A stretch of 7,300 nt of DNA from Chitinophagales bacterium. GTDB taxonomy: Bacteria; Bacteroidota; Bacteroidia; Chitinophagales; UBA2359. Positions 1 to 5,955 of this stretch are shown here, piece after piece. Position 1 is the first letter of the stretch; each line of letters opens with the position of its first letter. The DNA is taken from the NCBI GenBank assembly GCA_020631035.1, contig JAHDIA010000305.1:1-7300 (forward strand). Reading direction: 5' to 3'. Both the position numbers and the translations under genes were made by a program. The notes beneath the pieces were generated by a model. That model was not told the origin of the DNA, did not search any database, and was given only the letters and a program-made list of their open reading frames with translations.

Positions 1-5
1 AAGCT

Positions 6-103
6 ATTCTAAACTCGTAATTCTAAACTCTAAACTCCCTCAATGTAGAATGTAGCAGGAATTAAGAAGTATTGGTAACTCTAAATTCTACACTCTAAAC
101 TAG
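6..103. repeat. Short degenerate repeats of a TCTAAACTC-type unit
   Basis: The 11-mer ATTCTAAACTC occurs at 6-16 and again at 20-30, followed directly by CTAAACTC at 30-37. Looser relatives follow around 77-101 (CTCTAAATTCTA, then CTCTAAAC). No reading frame of note is present. This is low-complexity, AT-rich spacer of simple-repeat type upstream of the glycosyltransferase gene. No function can be read from it. Confidence 0.6.
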
Positions 104-116
104 AAGGGTAAATGGT

Positions 117-213
117 AGCGTAGGACGAGCGGGCGGATGAACGCTTGTACGAAGGACTGAGTATGCGTTGGCTAACCAGCACGCACGCAGCCTCAGAAGC
201 AATGACGTTGCAC
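117..213 (-). repeat. Dispersed intergenic repeat, copy 1 (inverted relative to copy 2)
   Basis: This 97-bp stretch is the reverse complement of a 96-bp stretch at 3262-3357. By eye, about 61 bp at one end differ at only five positions. The 16 bp at the other end (GTGCAACGTCATTGCT read on the minus strand) match exactly. The roughly 20 bp between are diverged and differ by 1 bp in length. Inside copy 1, TGCGT-TGG-CTAA-CCA-GC-ACGCA can fold into a small hairpin. It is non-coding. It could be a MITE/REP-like element or part of a longer family, but no transposase is near and no target-site duplication was recognised. Confidence 0.85.
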
Positions 214-254
214 CATGATTCGACAAGCTCATCAACCATGATTTGGCAAGCTCA
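212..254. repeat. Two tandem 20-bp units, period 23
   Basis: ACCATGATTCGACAAGCTCA at 212-231 is repeated at 235-254 with two substitutions (C to T and A to G) after a 3-bp spacer. It abuts the end of repeat copy 1, and copy 2 of that repeat lacks this flank. The unit contains GACAAGCTCA, whose reverse complement TGAGCTTGTC is the type of short motif often scattered in Bacteroidota intergenic DNA (recalled, not searched). Confidence 0.7.
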
Positions 255-361
255 GAATAAAGAGTGATTATGTGATTAGCTTGGCTAGGTTCAAATCTAA
301 CTCAAGCAATTTCCCAATTACTTAATCACCCCAATCATCCCAATTACTACAAAAAGAGTTT
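255..361. other. Remaining spacer upstream of the glycosyltransferase
   Basis: AT-rich DNA between the tandem repeat and the promoter element. It has loose repeated phrases (CCCAATTACT, CCCAATCATC, CCCAATTACT around 313-350) but no reading frame of note, no structured RNA and no recognisable operator. Together with the repeats before it, this makes positions 1-377 gene-free. Confidence 0.5.
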
Positions 362-369
362 TACCTTTG
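362..369 (+). promoter_or_regulatory. Bacteroidota -7 promoter element (TAnnTTTG)
   Basis: TACCTTTG matches the TAnnTTTG -7 consensus recognised by the main sigma factor of Bacteroidota. A -33 TTG at the usual spacing is not evident. The element ends only 8 bp before the ATG at 378, so the inferred transcript would have almost no leader and no room for a ribosome binding site. Confidence 0.55.
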
Positions 370-377
370 CAGTTGTT

Positions 378-1568
378 ATGCCCAAGGTACTCATCATTAT
401 CAACCGACTGAACATTGGAGGACCAGCTTCGCATGCTGCCTATTTGACCAAGTATTTGGCTCCTGAATTTGAAACGATGTTGTTGTCAGGTCAAATTGAC
501 GGAAGCGAGGGCAATGCCAATTATATGGTCGAAGAATTGGGTTTACAGGCGCATTATATACCCGATATGCACCGCTCTATCAGCCCATCAAAAGATTACA
601 AAGCTTACCAACAAATAAAAAAAGTCATTCAGGATTTTAAGCCTGATGTGGTCCATACCCACGCTGCCAAACCTGGTGCATTGGGACGTTTGGCGGCAAG
701 CAATTGTGGGGTTCCTGTCATCATACATACCTTTCACGGACACGTTTTTCACTCTTATTTTTCTCCTCTCAAAACCCGTTTTTTCCTAGAAACGGAACGA
801 AGGCTCGCCCGTAAATCGTCGGCTATTATCGCCATTAGCCCTCTGCAAAAAAAGGAATTGACAGAAACTTTTAAGATTTGCCCGTCCGATAAAATGAAAG
901 TCATTCCATTGGGCTATGACCTTCGCAAATTTTATGAAAAGCTCGACCAAAAACGGCAACACTTTAGAAAGCAATGGCAAGTACAAACAAACGAAATCGC
1001 CATTGGGATTGTTGGACGTTTGGTTCCTATTAAAAATCATTCCCTCTTTTTACAGGCACTCAAAAGAGTCTTGTCCAATACTTCTCGTCCTATCAAGGCA
1101 TTCGTCATTGGGGATGGCGAAAGTCGGGCAGCAATAGAAGAAGAAGCAAAATCGCTCAATATCCCATTTTCGGACAGTCCCCAACAAGATGTACCGCTTA
1201 TTTTCACCTCTTGGATCAAGGAAATAGAACTTGCTTATGCTGGTTTGGATGTGGTTTGTTTGAGTTCTTTAAACGAAGGTACGCCTGTTAGTCTAATTGA
1301 GGCACAAGCTGCCAATTGTAGCATTGTCAGTACCGATGTGGGCGGTGTGCAAGACATAGTTGATGAACAGGCAAAATTGTCTCCTTCAGGAGATGTAGCA
1401 CAATTTGCCCAAAACCTGCTTGATATTATAAAAATTTATGATTATAAAATCAGAAGTCAAACACTACATTCCAATAAGAAAATAAAAGAATTTGAGCTAG
1501 AAACAATGATAAAAAGAACGAAAAACCTATATTTTAGCTTATTAAAAAATCAGAAGTCAAAACTATAA
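378..1568 (+). CDS. GT4-family glycosyltransferase
   Basis: A 396-residue GT-B-fold glycosyltransferase, GT4 (glycosyltransferase group 1) type, predicted to be cytoplasmic or membrane-associated and to transfer a sugar from a nucleotide-sugar donor during surface glycan synthesis. The N-terminal acceptor domain opens with the strand VLIIINRLNIGGPASH (4-19), the usual glycine-rich start, and carries VVHTHAAKPGALGR (91-104). The donor domain shows GIVGRLVPIKN (210-220) with the conserved Arg/Lys pair R214 and K219, and the EX7E motif E300/E308 within NEGTPVSLIEAQ. Length is normal for the family. The ATG at 378 is chosen because it begins the first beta strand and follows a -7 element closely. 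A WecA-type transferase gene follows 54 bp downstream, suggesting a shared polysaccharide pathway. Donor and acceptor sugars cannot be predicted. A 16-bp direct repeat forms the gene's extreme 3' end. Confidence 0.92.
   Translation: MPKVLIIINRLNIGGPASHAAYLTKYLAPEFETMLLSGQIDGSEGNANYMVEELGLQAHYIPDMHRSISPSKDYKAYQQIKKVIQDFKPDVVHTHAAKPGALGRLAASNCGVPVIIHTFHGHVFHSYFSPLKTRFFLETERRLARKSSAIIAISPLQKKELTETFKICPSDKMKVIPLGYDLRKFYEKLDQKRQHFRKQWQVQTNEIAIGIVGRLVPIKNHSLFLQALKRVLSNTSRPIKAFVIGDGESRAAIEEEAKSLNIPFSDSPQQDVPLIFTSWIKEIELAYAGLDVVCLSSLNEGTPVSLIEAQAANCSIVSTDVGGVQDIVDEQAKLSPSGDVAQFAQNLLDIIKIYDYKIRSQTLHSNKKIKEFELETMIKRTKNLYFSLLKNQKSKL
1446..1561. repeat. 16-bp direct repeat, copies 100 bp apart
   Basis: AAAATCAGAAGTCAAA occurs identically at 1446-1461 and 1546-1561, both within the 3' end of the glycosyltransferase gene but in different frames because 100 is not a multiple of three. 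The second copy encodes the last residues before the stop. A small duplication that rewrote the C-terminal tail is possible, though chance in AT-rich DNA cannot be excluded. Confidence 0.55.
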
Positions 1569-1578
1569 AAGCTTTTAT
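1565..1578. promoter_or_regulatory. Perfect 14-bp palindrome over the glycosyltransferase stop codon
   Basis: ATAAAAGCTTTTAT is self-complementary and spans the TAA at 1566-1568. It lies just upstream of the candidate -7 element at 1580-1587. It could be a protein-binding site for a dimeric regulator, or simply a chance AT-rich palindrome. With no loop it is a poor terminator. Confidence 0.3.
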
Positions 1579-1579
1579 C

Positions 1580-1587
1580 TAAATTTG
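1580..1587 (+). promoter_or_regulatory. Candidate -7 promoter element for the WecA-like gene
   Basis: TAAATTTG fits the Bacteroidota TAnnTTTG -7 consensus and lies 35 bp upstream of the TTG start at 1623, within the 54-bp gap between two co-directional genes. No convincing -33 TTG is seen. If used, it gives the transferase and the fluoride channel gene their own promoter in addition to any read-through. In AT-rich DNA a chance match is quite possible. Confidence 0.4.
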
Positions 1588-1622
1588 TTATTATAATATT
1601 ATAGGATTAAACAACTGATAAC

Positions 1623-2819
1623 TTGAAAGCACTTTTCGCTAACCAAACATTCATTTACCTGCTGTTTTTTGTAGCAGCAAGCATTGTTTCCTTTTTGGTA
1701 AATCGTTGGTTGTTGAGCCGCTCTGTCAAATTGGGCGTCAGAGATTTGAGCAAAACAGATATGATTCGCTGGACATCGGTCACCAAACCTTCGGTGGGCG
1801 GTATTTCCTTTTTTGCACTTTTTGTATTGAGTTTTGTAGGAGTTGCCATCTTTGGGGGCAGTGAACTTTTGTTTTCCAATGCTAGCTATATTGGATTATT
1901 TGCTGCTATGAGCTTTGCCTTTTTGCTTGGCTTGGCAGACGATGTCTACAACATCAACCCTTCTCTCAAATTTATGGGGCAATTGCTCTGCGCCAATGTG
2001 CTTTATTTTTCTGGTATTTTTATCGACATCAGTATTTTGGCTGAAATCAATTACGTCCTCACACTTTTGTGGGTTGTTGGTATGATGAACTCCATCAATA
2101 TGCTTGACAATATGGACGGGATTACAGGGATTACTTCCGCTGCGATTATTCTTGCGACCCTTGGTGTTATGCTTGTCAGTGGAGCTGTATCTGTTCCTTA
2201 CCTCATCTTGATGTTGGGTGTATTGGGGGCATTGATTGGCTTCTTGCGCCTCAATTGGAATCCTGCAAAAGTTTATATGGGCGATGCAGGTAGTCAATTC
2301 CTTGGAGCATTTTTGGCATCCATTGCAATGGTGTTCTTGTGGAATATCTATGGAATTGCTGAAACCCAACTTGTTCGTTGGAGTCAGTTTGCGTTGCCTT
2401 TGATCGTGTTTGTCCTACCCATCATCGACACCTTGACGGTATCGTTTAGACGCATCGCCAAAGGTCAATCTCCTTTTGTGGGCGACCGTAACCATACTAC
2501 ACACAATCTTGCCATTTGGGGCTTACAAGACTATCAAGTCGGGCTTACTTTTGGGGCGGTTTCTTGTGTTTCTATTTTGTTTGGTACTTGGGTTTACCTC
2601 AACATTGTAGCACAACCTATTTTGTGTTCATTGATGGCGTTTGTTTACTTTTTGTTGCTTTTTGGAGGCATTCAAATGGTCTACCAAATCAACATTAGAA
2701 AAAGCAAACAAATGGCCGCTCGTCAAGCTGCTACTCCTAAGGTTAAAAACTTAAAACCTGTTTTACAAGTTAGCCGCAGTCGCACTCAAACCGTAAAAGA
2801 CAAATCAATTGTAGGCTAG
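1623..2819 (+). CDS. wecA: Polyprenyl-phosphate HexNAc-1-phosphate transferase (WecA/TagO/MraY superfamily)
   Basis: A 398-residue polytopic inner-membrane enzyme of the polyprenyl-phosphate N-acetylhexosamine-1-phosphate transferase family. Members load a sugar phosphate from a UDP-sugar onto undecaprenyl phosphate to start a lipid-linked glycan. About ten hydrophobic segments are visible. Family motifs appear in order: KPSVGGIS (55-62); LADDV with the Asp pair D106/D107; NMLDNMDG (159-166) with D162 and D165; VYMGDAGSQFLG (217-228) with D221; IIDTLTVSFRR (267-277); and DRNHTTHN (288-295), equivalent to the usual DRxHxHH loop. The C-terminal tail after about residue 355 is basic and looks disordered. 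The start is TTG: an in-frame stop lies 15 bp upstream and the first internal ATG (codon 47) would delete the first membrane helix. WecA-type is preferred over MraY because the MraY signature is absent; UDP-GlcNAc as substrate is inferred. Confidence 0.9.
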   Translation: MKALFANQTFIYLLFFVAASIVSFLVNRWLLSRSVKLGVRDLSKTDMIRWTSVTKPSVGGISFFALFVLSFVGVAIFGGSELLFSNASYIGLFAAMSFAFLLGLADDVYNINPSLKFMGQLLCANVLYFSGIFIDISILAEINYVLTLLWVVGMMNSINMLDNMDGITGITSAAIILATLGVMLVSGAVSVPYLILMLGVLGALIGFLRLNWNPAKVYMGDAGSQFLGAFLASIAMVFLWNIYGIAETQLVRWSQFALPLIVFVLPIIDTLTVSFRRIAKGQSPFVGDRNHTTHNLAIWGLQDYQVGLTFGAVSCVSILFGTWVYLNIVAQPILCSLMAFVYFLLLFGGIQMVYQINIRKSKQMAARQAATPKVKNLKPVLQVSRSRTQTVKDKSIVG

Positions 2820-2823
2820 TACA

Positions 2824-3198
2824 ATGCAGTATTTAGCCATTTTTGTTGGGGGAGGCTTGGGCAGTTTGTGCCGTTACGCCATCTCCCGCATTTCCATTCC
2901 TTTTTTTCAATCTTTCCCTATTCATACCTTACTTGCAAATTTGTGTAGCAGTGCCATTTTGGGGCTACTCACTGGCTTATTTCTTGCCAAATTTTCCAAT
3001 GCCGCCGACGAATGGAAACTCTTCGCTGCCACTGGTTTTTGTGGGGGCTTTAGTACTTTTTCGACCTTTAGTCTCGAAACCTTTAAACTCATTCAATCCA
3101 ACCATTATGGACTCGCCTTTTTGTATGTGCTCCTAAGTGTTTCCCTTTGCGTGGCAATGGTCGCTTTGGGATATTTTTTAATTGTGAGTTATAAATGA
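2824..3198 (+). CDS. crcB: FluC/CrcB fluoride ion channel
   Basis: A 124-residue, four-helix inner-membrane protein of the FluC (CrcB) family, which assembles as an antiparallel dual-topology dimer and lets fluoride leave the cytoplasm. Family signatures are GGGLGSLCRY (9-18) with the conserved Arg, TLLAN (35-39) with the pore Asn, and the Phe/Ser/Thr-rich GFCGGFSTFSTFS (71-83) containing the phenylalanine track that lines the fluoride path. Length is typical for a single-domain subunit. The ATG lies 4 bp after the stop of the transferase gene, so it is almost certainly cotranscribed. No fluoride riboswitch is possible in that gap. A single crcB gene implies a homodimer. Why it sits behind a glycan gene is unclear. 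Confidence 0.95.
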   Translation: MQYLAIFVGGGLGSLCRYAISRISIPFFQSFPIHTLLANLCSSAILGLLTGLFLAKFSNAADEWKLFAATGFCGGFSTFSTFSLETFKLIQSNHYGLAFLYVLLSVSLCVAMVALGYFLIVSYK

Positions 3199-3259
3199 TG
3201 AATTGGGCTAAACAGATTGCCAATTTATAACTCATCATTCACCATTTATAATTTTTTTA
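3185..3259 (+). terminator. Possible terminator after the fluoride channel gene
   Basis: TGAGTTATAAA (3185-3195) pairs perfectly with TTTATAACTCA (3224-3234), with AATTGG/CCAATT able to pair inside. A T-rich run (3251-3258) comes further on. The first arm overlaps the crcB stop codon. The stem is AT-rich and the T run is separated from it, so termination is plausible but not certain. The phrases TTTATAACTCATCATTCACC and ACCATTTATAA also look like local simple repeats. Confidence 0.35.
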
Positions 3260-3261
3260 TT

Positions 3262-3357
3262 GTGCAACGTCATTGCTCCGTGGCTACACTTAATATGGTT
3301 AGCCAACGCATATTCAGTCCTTCGTACAAGCATTCATCTGCCCGCTCATCCTGCGCT
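3262..3357 (+). repeat. Dispersed intergenic repeat, copy 2
   Basis: This is the inverted partner of 117-213, starting GTGCAACGTCATTGCT and ending CATCCTGCGCT. The right two-thirds (GGTTAGCCAACGCAT onward) is about 92% identical to copy 1 by eye; the segment 3277-3296 is diverged. TGGCTA (3281-3286) can pair with TAGCCA (3300-3305), so a hairpin is kept at the same place as in copy 1 although the bases differ. It fills the spacer between the fluoride channel gene and the protease-like gene. Confidence 0.85.
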
Positions 3358-3382
3358 TTTTCCATCAACAAAAATGATTTAT

Positions 3383-3408
3383 GGAGAAAATTCGTGAATT
3401 TTCTCTAC
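3383..3408. repeat. Palindromic 26-bp repeat, copy A
   Basis: The core 3384-3405 is a perfect hairpin: GAGAAAATTC, 2-nt loop GT, GAATTTTCTC. The 26 bp from GG through CTAC are identical to 6696-6721, in the same orientation. An 11-bp direct repeat CTACTTGCATT (3405-3415 and 3422-3432) begins at its edge. The layout resembles REP-type elements of short palindromes ending in GTAGA/TCTAC. Confidence 0.8.
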
Positions 3409-3427
3409 TTGCATTTTACTCCTACTT

Positions 3428-3447
3428 GCATTGTATAAATACAATGC
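3428..3447. promoter_or_regulatory. Perfect inverted repeat upstream of the protease-like gene
   Basis: GCATTGTAT and ATACAATGC form 9-bp perfect arms around a 2-nt centre (AA), ending 30 bp before the ATG at 3478. It could be an operator for a dimeric regulator or a transcript hairpin. No TAnnTTTG element was found close to this gene, so its promoter is not located. Confidence 0.4.
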
Positions 3448-3477
3448 TCCCAATTAACTAAAAATACAAGCAAGAAC

Positions 3478-4293
3478 ATGAAAACAAGAATAGACACCTT
3501 ATTTATCCTCCTCTTCCTTTGCCTAAACAATCTTGGACTTTTTGCCCAAAGCAACAAAGCGACGAATCTTTCGGGAGTGCCTCATACTTGTCAGTTTACC
3601 CAAAAAGTACAAGAACTGTATGAGGCACATCCTGAATACCAAACTGAACTAGAAGCAGCAATGGCAAAAATGCCACAAGACCTTCTCCTCAAAAATGACT
3701 CTTGTGAAAATGTCATCACAGTTCCTGTGGTGTTTCATTATTTGTATGATCCAAATAACTTATATAGTGGCTACGATCCAGATAGCTATATTATCAACTA
3801 CATTATGTCTGGCCTCAACAGGCATTTTAGTAGAGACGCCAATACCATCAATGACAACATTCCAGAAGCATTTGCAGGAACCGCCTCTAATGGTACTTGT
3901 ATAGAGTGGTGTTTGGCAAAATACTTTCACCCTCAAGACCCTGATCTGTATGGAAACGACCTCAATAGAAATGGAGTAAAAGATGCTGATGGAGATGGCG
4001 TCATTGATGAAGGCCAATATGCCATCAACAGATATGCTTTAGACTCTGGTATAATTTACCAACTGGCTAATAGTATTGTTGGACAAGATGATTTGGTCCA
4101 AACTCTTGCCCCTGCTTGGCCAACCGATGAATACCTCAATGTCTATGTACTTCCTAATTTAATTATATCTCAAAACGGTCTATCTCTAGCAGGCTACACC
4201 AATCTACCCAATGATGTTTCGATAGCAGACAATTGTATTTATATGGATTATAGTTTCATTACTGCTGATCCTACTCTTGCACACACACTTTGA
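3478..4293 (+). CDS. N-terminal part of a secreted M43-like (pappalysin/cytophagalysin) metallopeptidase, truncated
   Basis: A 271-residue reading frame with a Sec signal peptide (hydrophobic stretch 8-22, likely cleaved after Ala23 in LFAQS). VITVPVVFHYLY (79-90), the region IINYIMSGLNRHFSRDANTIN (105-125), the EWCLAKYF stretch (143-150), and LNVYVLPNL...LAGYTNLP (220-244) match the ordered landmarks of Bacteroidota M43-type zinc peptidases. An acidic loop DLNRNGVKDADGDGVID (161-177) looks like a calcium-binding insertion. In this family the following segment is expected to read TLAHExxHxxGxxH. Here it reads PTLAH (265-269), then TL and a stop, so the catalytic Glu, the other zinc ligands and the Met-turn are missing. 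The protein may be exported but should not be an active peptidase. A sorting domain follows in another frame. The family call rests on motif recognition and is fairly but not fully certain. Confidence 0.72.
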   Translation: MKTRIDTLFILLFLCLNNLGLFAQSNKATNLSGVPHTCQFTQKVQELYEAHPEYQTELEAAMAKMPQDLLLKNDSCENVITVPVVFHYLYDPNNLYSGYDPDSYIINYIMSGLNRHFSRDANTINDNIPEAFAGTASNGTCIEWCLAKYFHPQDPDLYGNDLNRNGVKDADGDGVIDEGQYAINRYALDSGIIYQLANSIVGQDDLVQTLAPAWPTDEYLNVYVLPNLIISQNGLSLAGYTNLPNDVSIADNCIYMDYSFITADPTLAHTL

Positions 4294-4624
4294 AAAAGAT
4301 GCACTCAGTATTGCACAATTTAAAAGTACAAGTACTGCTCTTCAAGATTTAAATGAAATGGTAGAGATTGTCGCAAGTCCCAACCCTACAAAAGATATAG
4401 TCACCTTTCAGCTTGAATTGCCCGAAGCAATGCCACATCTAAGCATTCAAATCTATGGCTTAACAGGTCAATTGATTGAAGAAATTCAATTATCCAATGG
4501 CTTGTCAAGTGGTCCCCACCAATTCAAAATGAATTTGAGTGACTTGAGTAGTGGCTTGTATGTTTACAAAGTCTCAAGCAATCAAAGATTATTAAAAACA
4601 GACTACTTAACAATTACCAATTGA
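4277..4624 (+). CDS. Orphaned T9SS type A sorting domain (3' remnant of the broken protease gene)
   Basis: The frame opens at a TTG inside the end of the preceding frame and has no signal peptide or sensible start, so it is best read as the displaced 3' end of the same gene. From about residue 30 it shows a T9SS type A C-terminal sorting domain: the ASPNPTKD motif (33-40), a beta-rich body with IQIYGLTGQLIEEI (57-70), LSDLSSGLYVYKVSSNQRLLKTDYLTITN to the end. In intact secreted proteins this domain directs passage through the T9SS outer-membrane translocon and is then removed or anchored. Residues 2-29 (HTHFEKDALS...) are linker. The domain spans about 85 residues, the usual size, and its end is intact, so decay affected the middle of the gene and not this end. 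Confidence 0.8.
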   Translation: MHTHFEKDALSIAQFKSTSTALQDLNEMVEIVASPNPTKDIVTFQLELPEAMPHLSIQIYGLTGQLIEEIQLSNGLSSGPHQFKMNLSDLSSGLYVYKVSSNQRLLKTDYLTITN

Positions 4625-4635
4625 TTGAAGGGAAA

Positions 4636-4662
4636 AAATTAATTGGTTCTATGTATTAATTT
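4636..4662. terminator. Weak AT-only hairpin between convergent genes
   Basis: AAATTAAT (4636-4643) and ATTAATTT (4655-4662) pair around an 11-nt loop. The convergent genes on either side would both profit from a terminator here, but the stem has no GC pairs and only a weak T run follows, so this is tentative. Nothing else is recognised in the 4625-4719 gap. Confidence 0.25.
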
Positions 4663-4719
4663 ACAGAGAAGGAGGCGTGGGGTTTCGTTCTTGCTTTGAC
4701 TCTGCGTCTCTTTTTTGTT

Positions 4720-5955
4720 TTACTCATACCGCAAAGATTCAATTGGATCCAATCTAGACGCTTTGATGGCAGGATAAATACCTGCAACTACCCCCACTAT
4801 CAAGCAAAATGTAATTCCCACCAAGATCCACATCCAAGGAACAATAAAAGGACCTTTGACCAATGCCGACACCAAATTGCCTACAACAATCCCAAAGAAA
4901 ACACCCAATAATCCGCCCAACTGACAAATCACAATGGCTTCGCTCAAAAACTGCATCAATATGGTTTTATTCTTTGCGCCTAATGCCTTACTAATCCCCA
5001 CTTCACGGGTACGTTCTGCCACTGCTACCAACATAATGTTCATCAAACCAATGGCAGCACCAATCAAAGTAATGGCAGCAATGATGTAAGCTGCCACCGC
5101 CAAATACGAAATTTGTTCCACCATCATTCCCGACAATTTATCGCTTCGGTTGACCGCAAAATCATCTTCTTCGCTCAATGCCAAACGGCGAATGCTCCGC
5201 ATAGTTCCCGTTGCCTCCGAAGTCGCCACATCAATATCGTAATCGGTGTCAACTGCTACATTAATGGTATAAGTTTGTTGAGGATTGGGAAATTGAATCC
5301 GAGAATTGACTGTCGAAATCAAAACCGTATTGCCTGAATCAAATACGCCTGTCGAACCTTGGTCTTCCAATACCCCCAATACCCTATATTTTTTATTGTC
5401 AATGCTCACTTGTTGGTCAATCGCCTTTTCGACCTTTGCAAACAATTTTTTGGCTAGAGAATAACCCAAAATCGTTACGCTGCTACCCGAATGCACTTCG
5501 GGTTCTGTAAAATTCCTACCCCAGCCAATTTCGCTCGTTCCCAAGGTCAGATAATTTTCGTCCACTGCCTGCATAGACACATTGGGGTCTGTTTTTTTGT
5601 CTTCATATTTCACCGTAATCAATCCCCTTACATTGGCGGTAATTGATGTCTTAGATGGATAATTGTAACGTTCCTTAAAGTCCATTGCCTGTTCAAAATC
5701 AATTGGTTCAAACTCTGTATGACTTCTGTGTGGTCCACCTCCAACAATTCCCATTCCCTTTTTTTGAATCTTAAAAGTATTGGCCCCCAAACCCTCAAAT
5801 GTACTGGTAATACCCAACTTAATCCCGTCCACCGCTGTCAATATGCCCACCAATGCGGTAATGCCCAGCGCAATGATGAGCAAGGTCAAAATTGAACGTA
5901 GGAGATTGCCCCGAATCGAACGCAATGCCAGTTTTATGGTGTCAAAAATATTCAA
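4720..5955 (-). CDS. MacB/FtsX-type ABC transporter permease
   Basis: A 411-residue inner-membrane subunit with the MacB topology: one N-terminal helix (about 20-43) in the signature LRSIRGNLLRSILTLLIIALGITALVGIL, a large periplasmic MacB core domain (about 45-280), then three helices (about 284-312, 336-364, 372-397) of the FtsX domain. The cytoplasmic loop ERTREVGISKALGA (314-327), which contacts the ATPase, and the tail YPAIKASRLDPIESLRYE (394-411) are typical. Such permeases work with a LolD/MacB-like ATPase in mechanotransmission-type export or lipoprotein handling. No ATPase gene lies in the window, so the substrate is unknown. The start is TTG, giving the usual M-N-I-F-D beginning; no ATG is available before the in-frame TGA at 5974-5976. 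This start overlaps the stop of the upstream frame (TTGA) and sits about 20 bp after a TAnnTTTG element. Confidence 0.92.
   Translation of the reverse strand: MNIFDTIKLALRSIRGNLLRSILTLLIIALGITALVGILTAVDGIKLGITSTFEGLGANTFKIQKKGMGIVGGGPHRSHTEFEPIDFEQAMDFKERYNYPSKTSITANVRGLITVKYEDKKTDPNVSMQAVDENYLTLGTSEIGWGRNFTEPEVHSGSSVTILGYSLAKKLFAKVEKAIDQQVSIDNKKYRVLGVLEDQGSTGVFDSGNTVLISTVNSRIQFPNPQQTYTINVAVDTDYDIDVATSEATGTMRSIRRLALSEEDDFAVNRSDKLSGMMVEQISYLAVAAYIIAAITLIGAAIGLMNIMLVAVAERTREVGISKALGAKNKTILMQFLSEAIVICQLGGLLGVFFGIVVGNLVSALVKGPFIVPWMWILVGITFCLIVGVVAGIYPAIKASRLDPIESLRYE

Noticed and set aside
1..377. Origin, attachment site or CRISPR array in the repeat-rich leader
   Set aside because: Repeats are short, degenerate and unevenly spaced, without regular spacers, DnaA boxes or an integrase nearby.
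1896..2369. 157-residue minus-strand frame
   Set aside because: Lies wholly opposite the WecA-like gene, whose motifs are intact; the peptide is His/Cys/Asn-rich without a domain, typical of an antisense shadow.
2810..2826. Fluoride (crcB-motif) riboswitch ahead of the fluoride channel gene
   Set aside because: The gap is 4 bp, and no such fold was recognised upstream of the transferase gene either.
117..3357. Composite transposon with the 96-bp repeats as its ends
   Set aside because: No transposase or recombinase gene lies between or next to them, copies are diverged, and no target-site duplication is evident.
3217..3438. 73-residue plus-strand frame in the spacer after the fluoride channel gene
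   Set aside because: It is made mostly of the 96-bp repeat and the 26-bp palindrome, has no ribosome binding site or recognisable domain, and uses bases better explained as repeats.
4277..4293. Programmed frameshift joining the protease part to its sorting domain
   Set aside because: No slippery heptamer or downstream hairpin was seen, and a shift alone would not restore the missing zinc motif and catalytic core; a deletion explains both.
4696..4911. 71-residue plus-strand frame near the permease 3' end
   Set aside because: It is antisense to the conserved permease C-terminus and has no recognisable domain or start signal.
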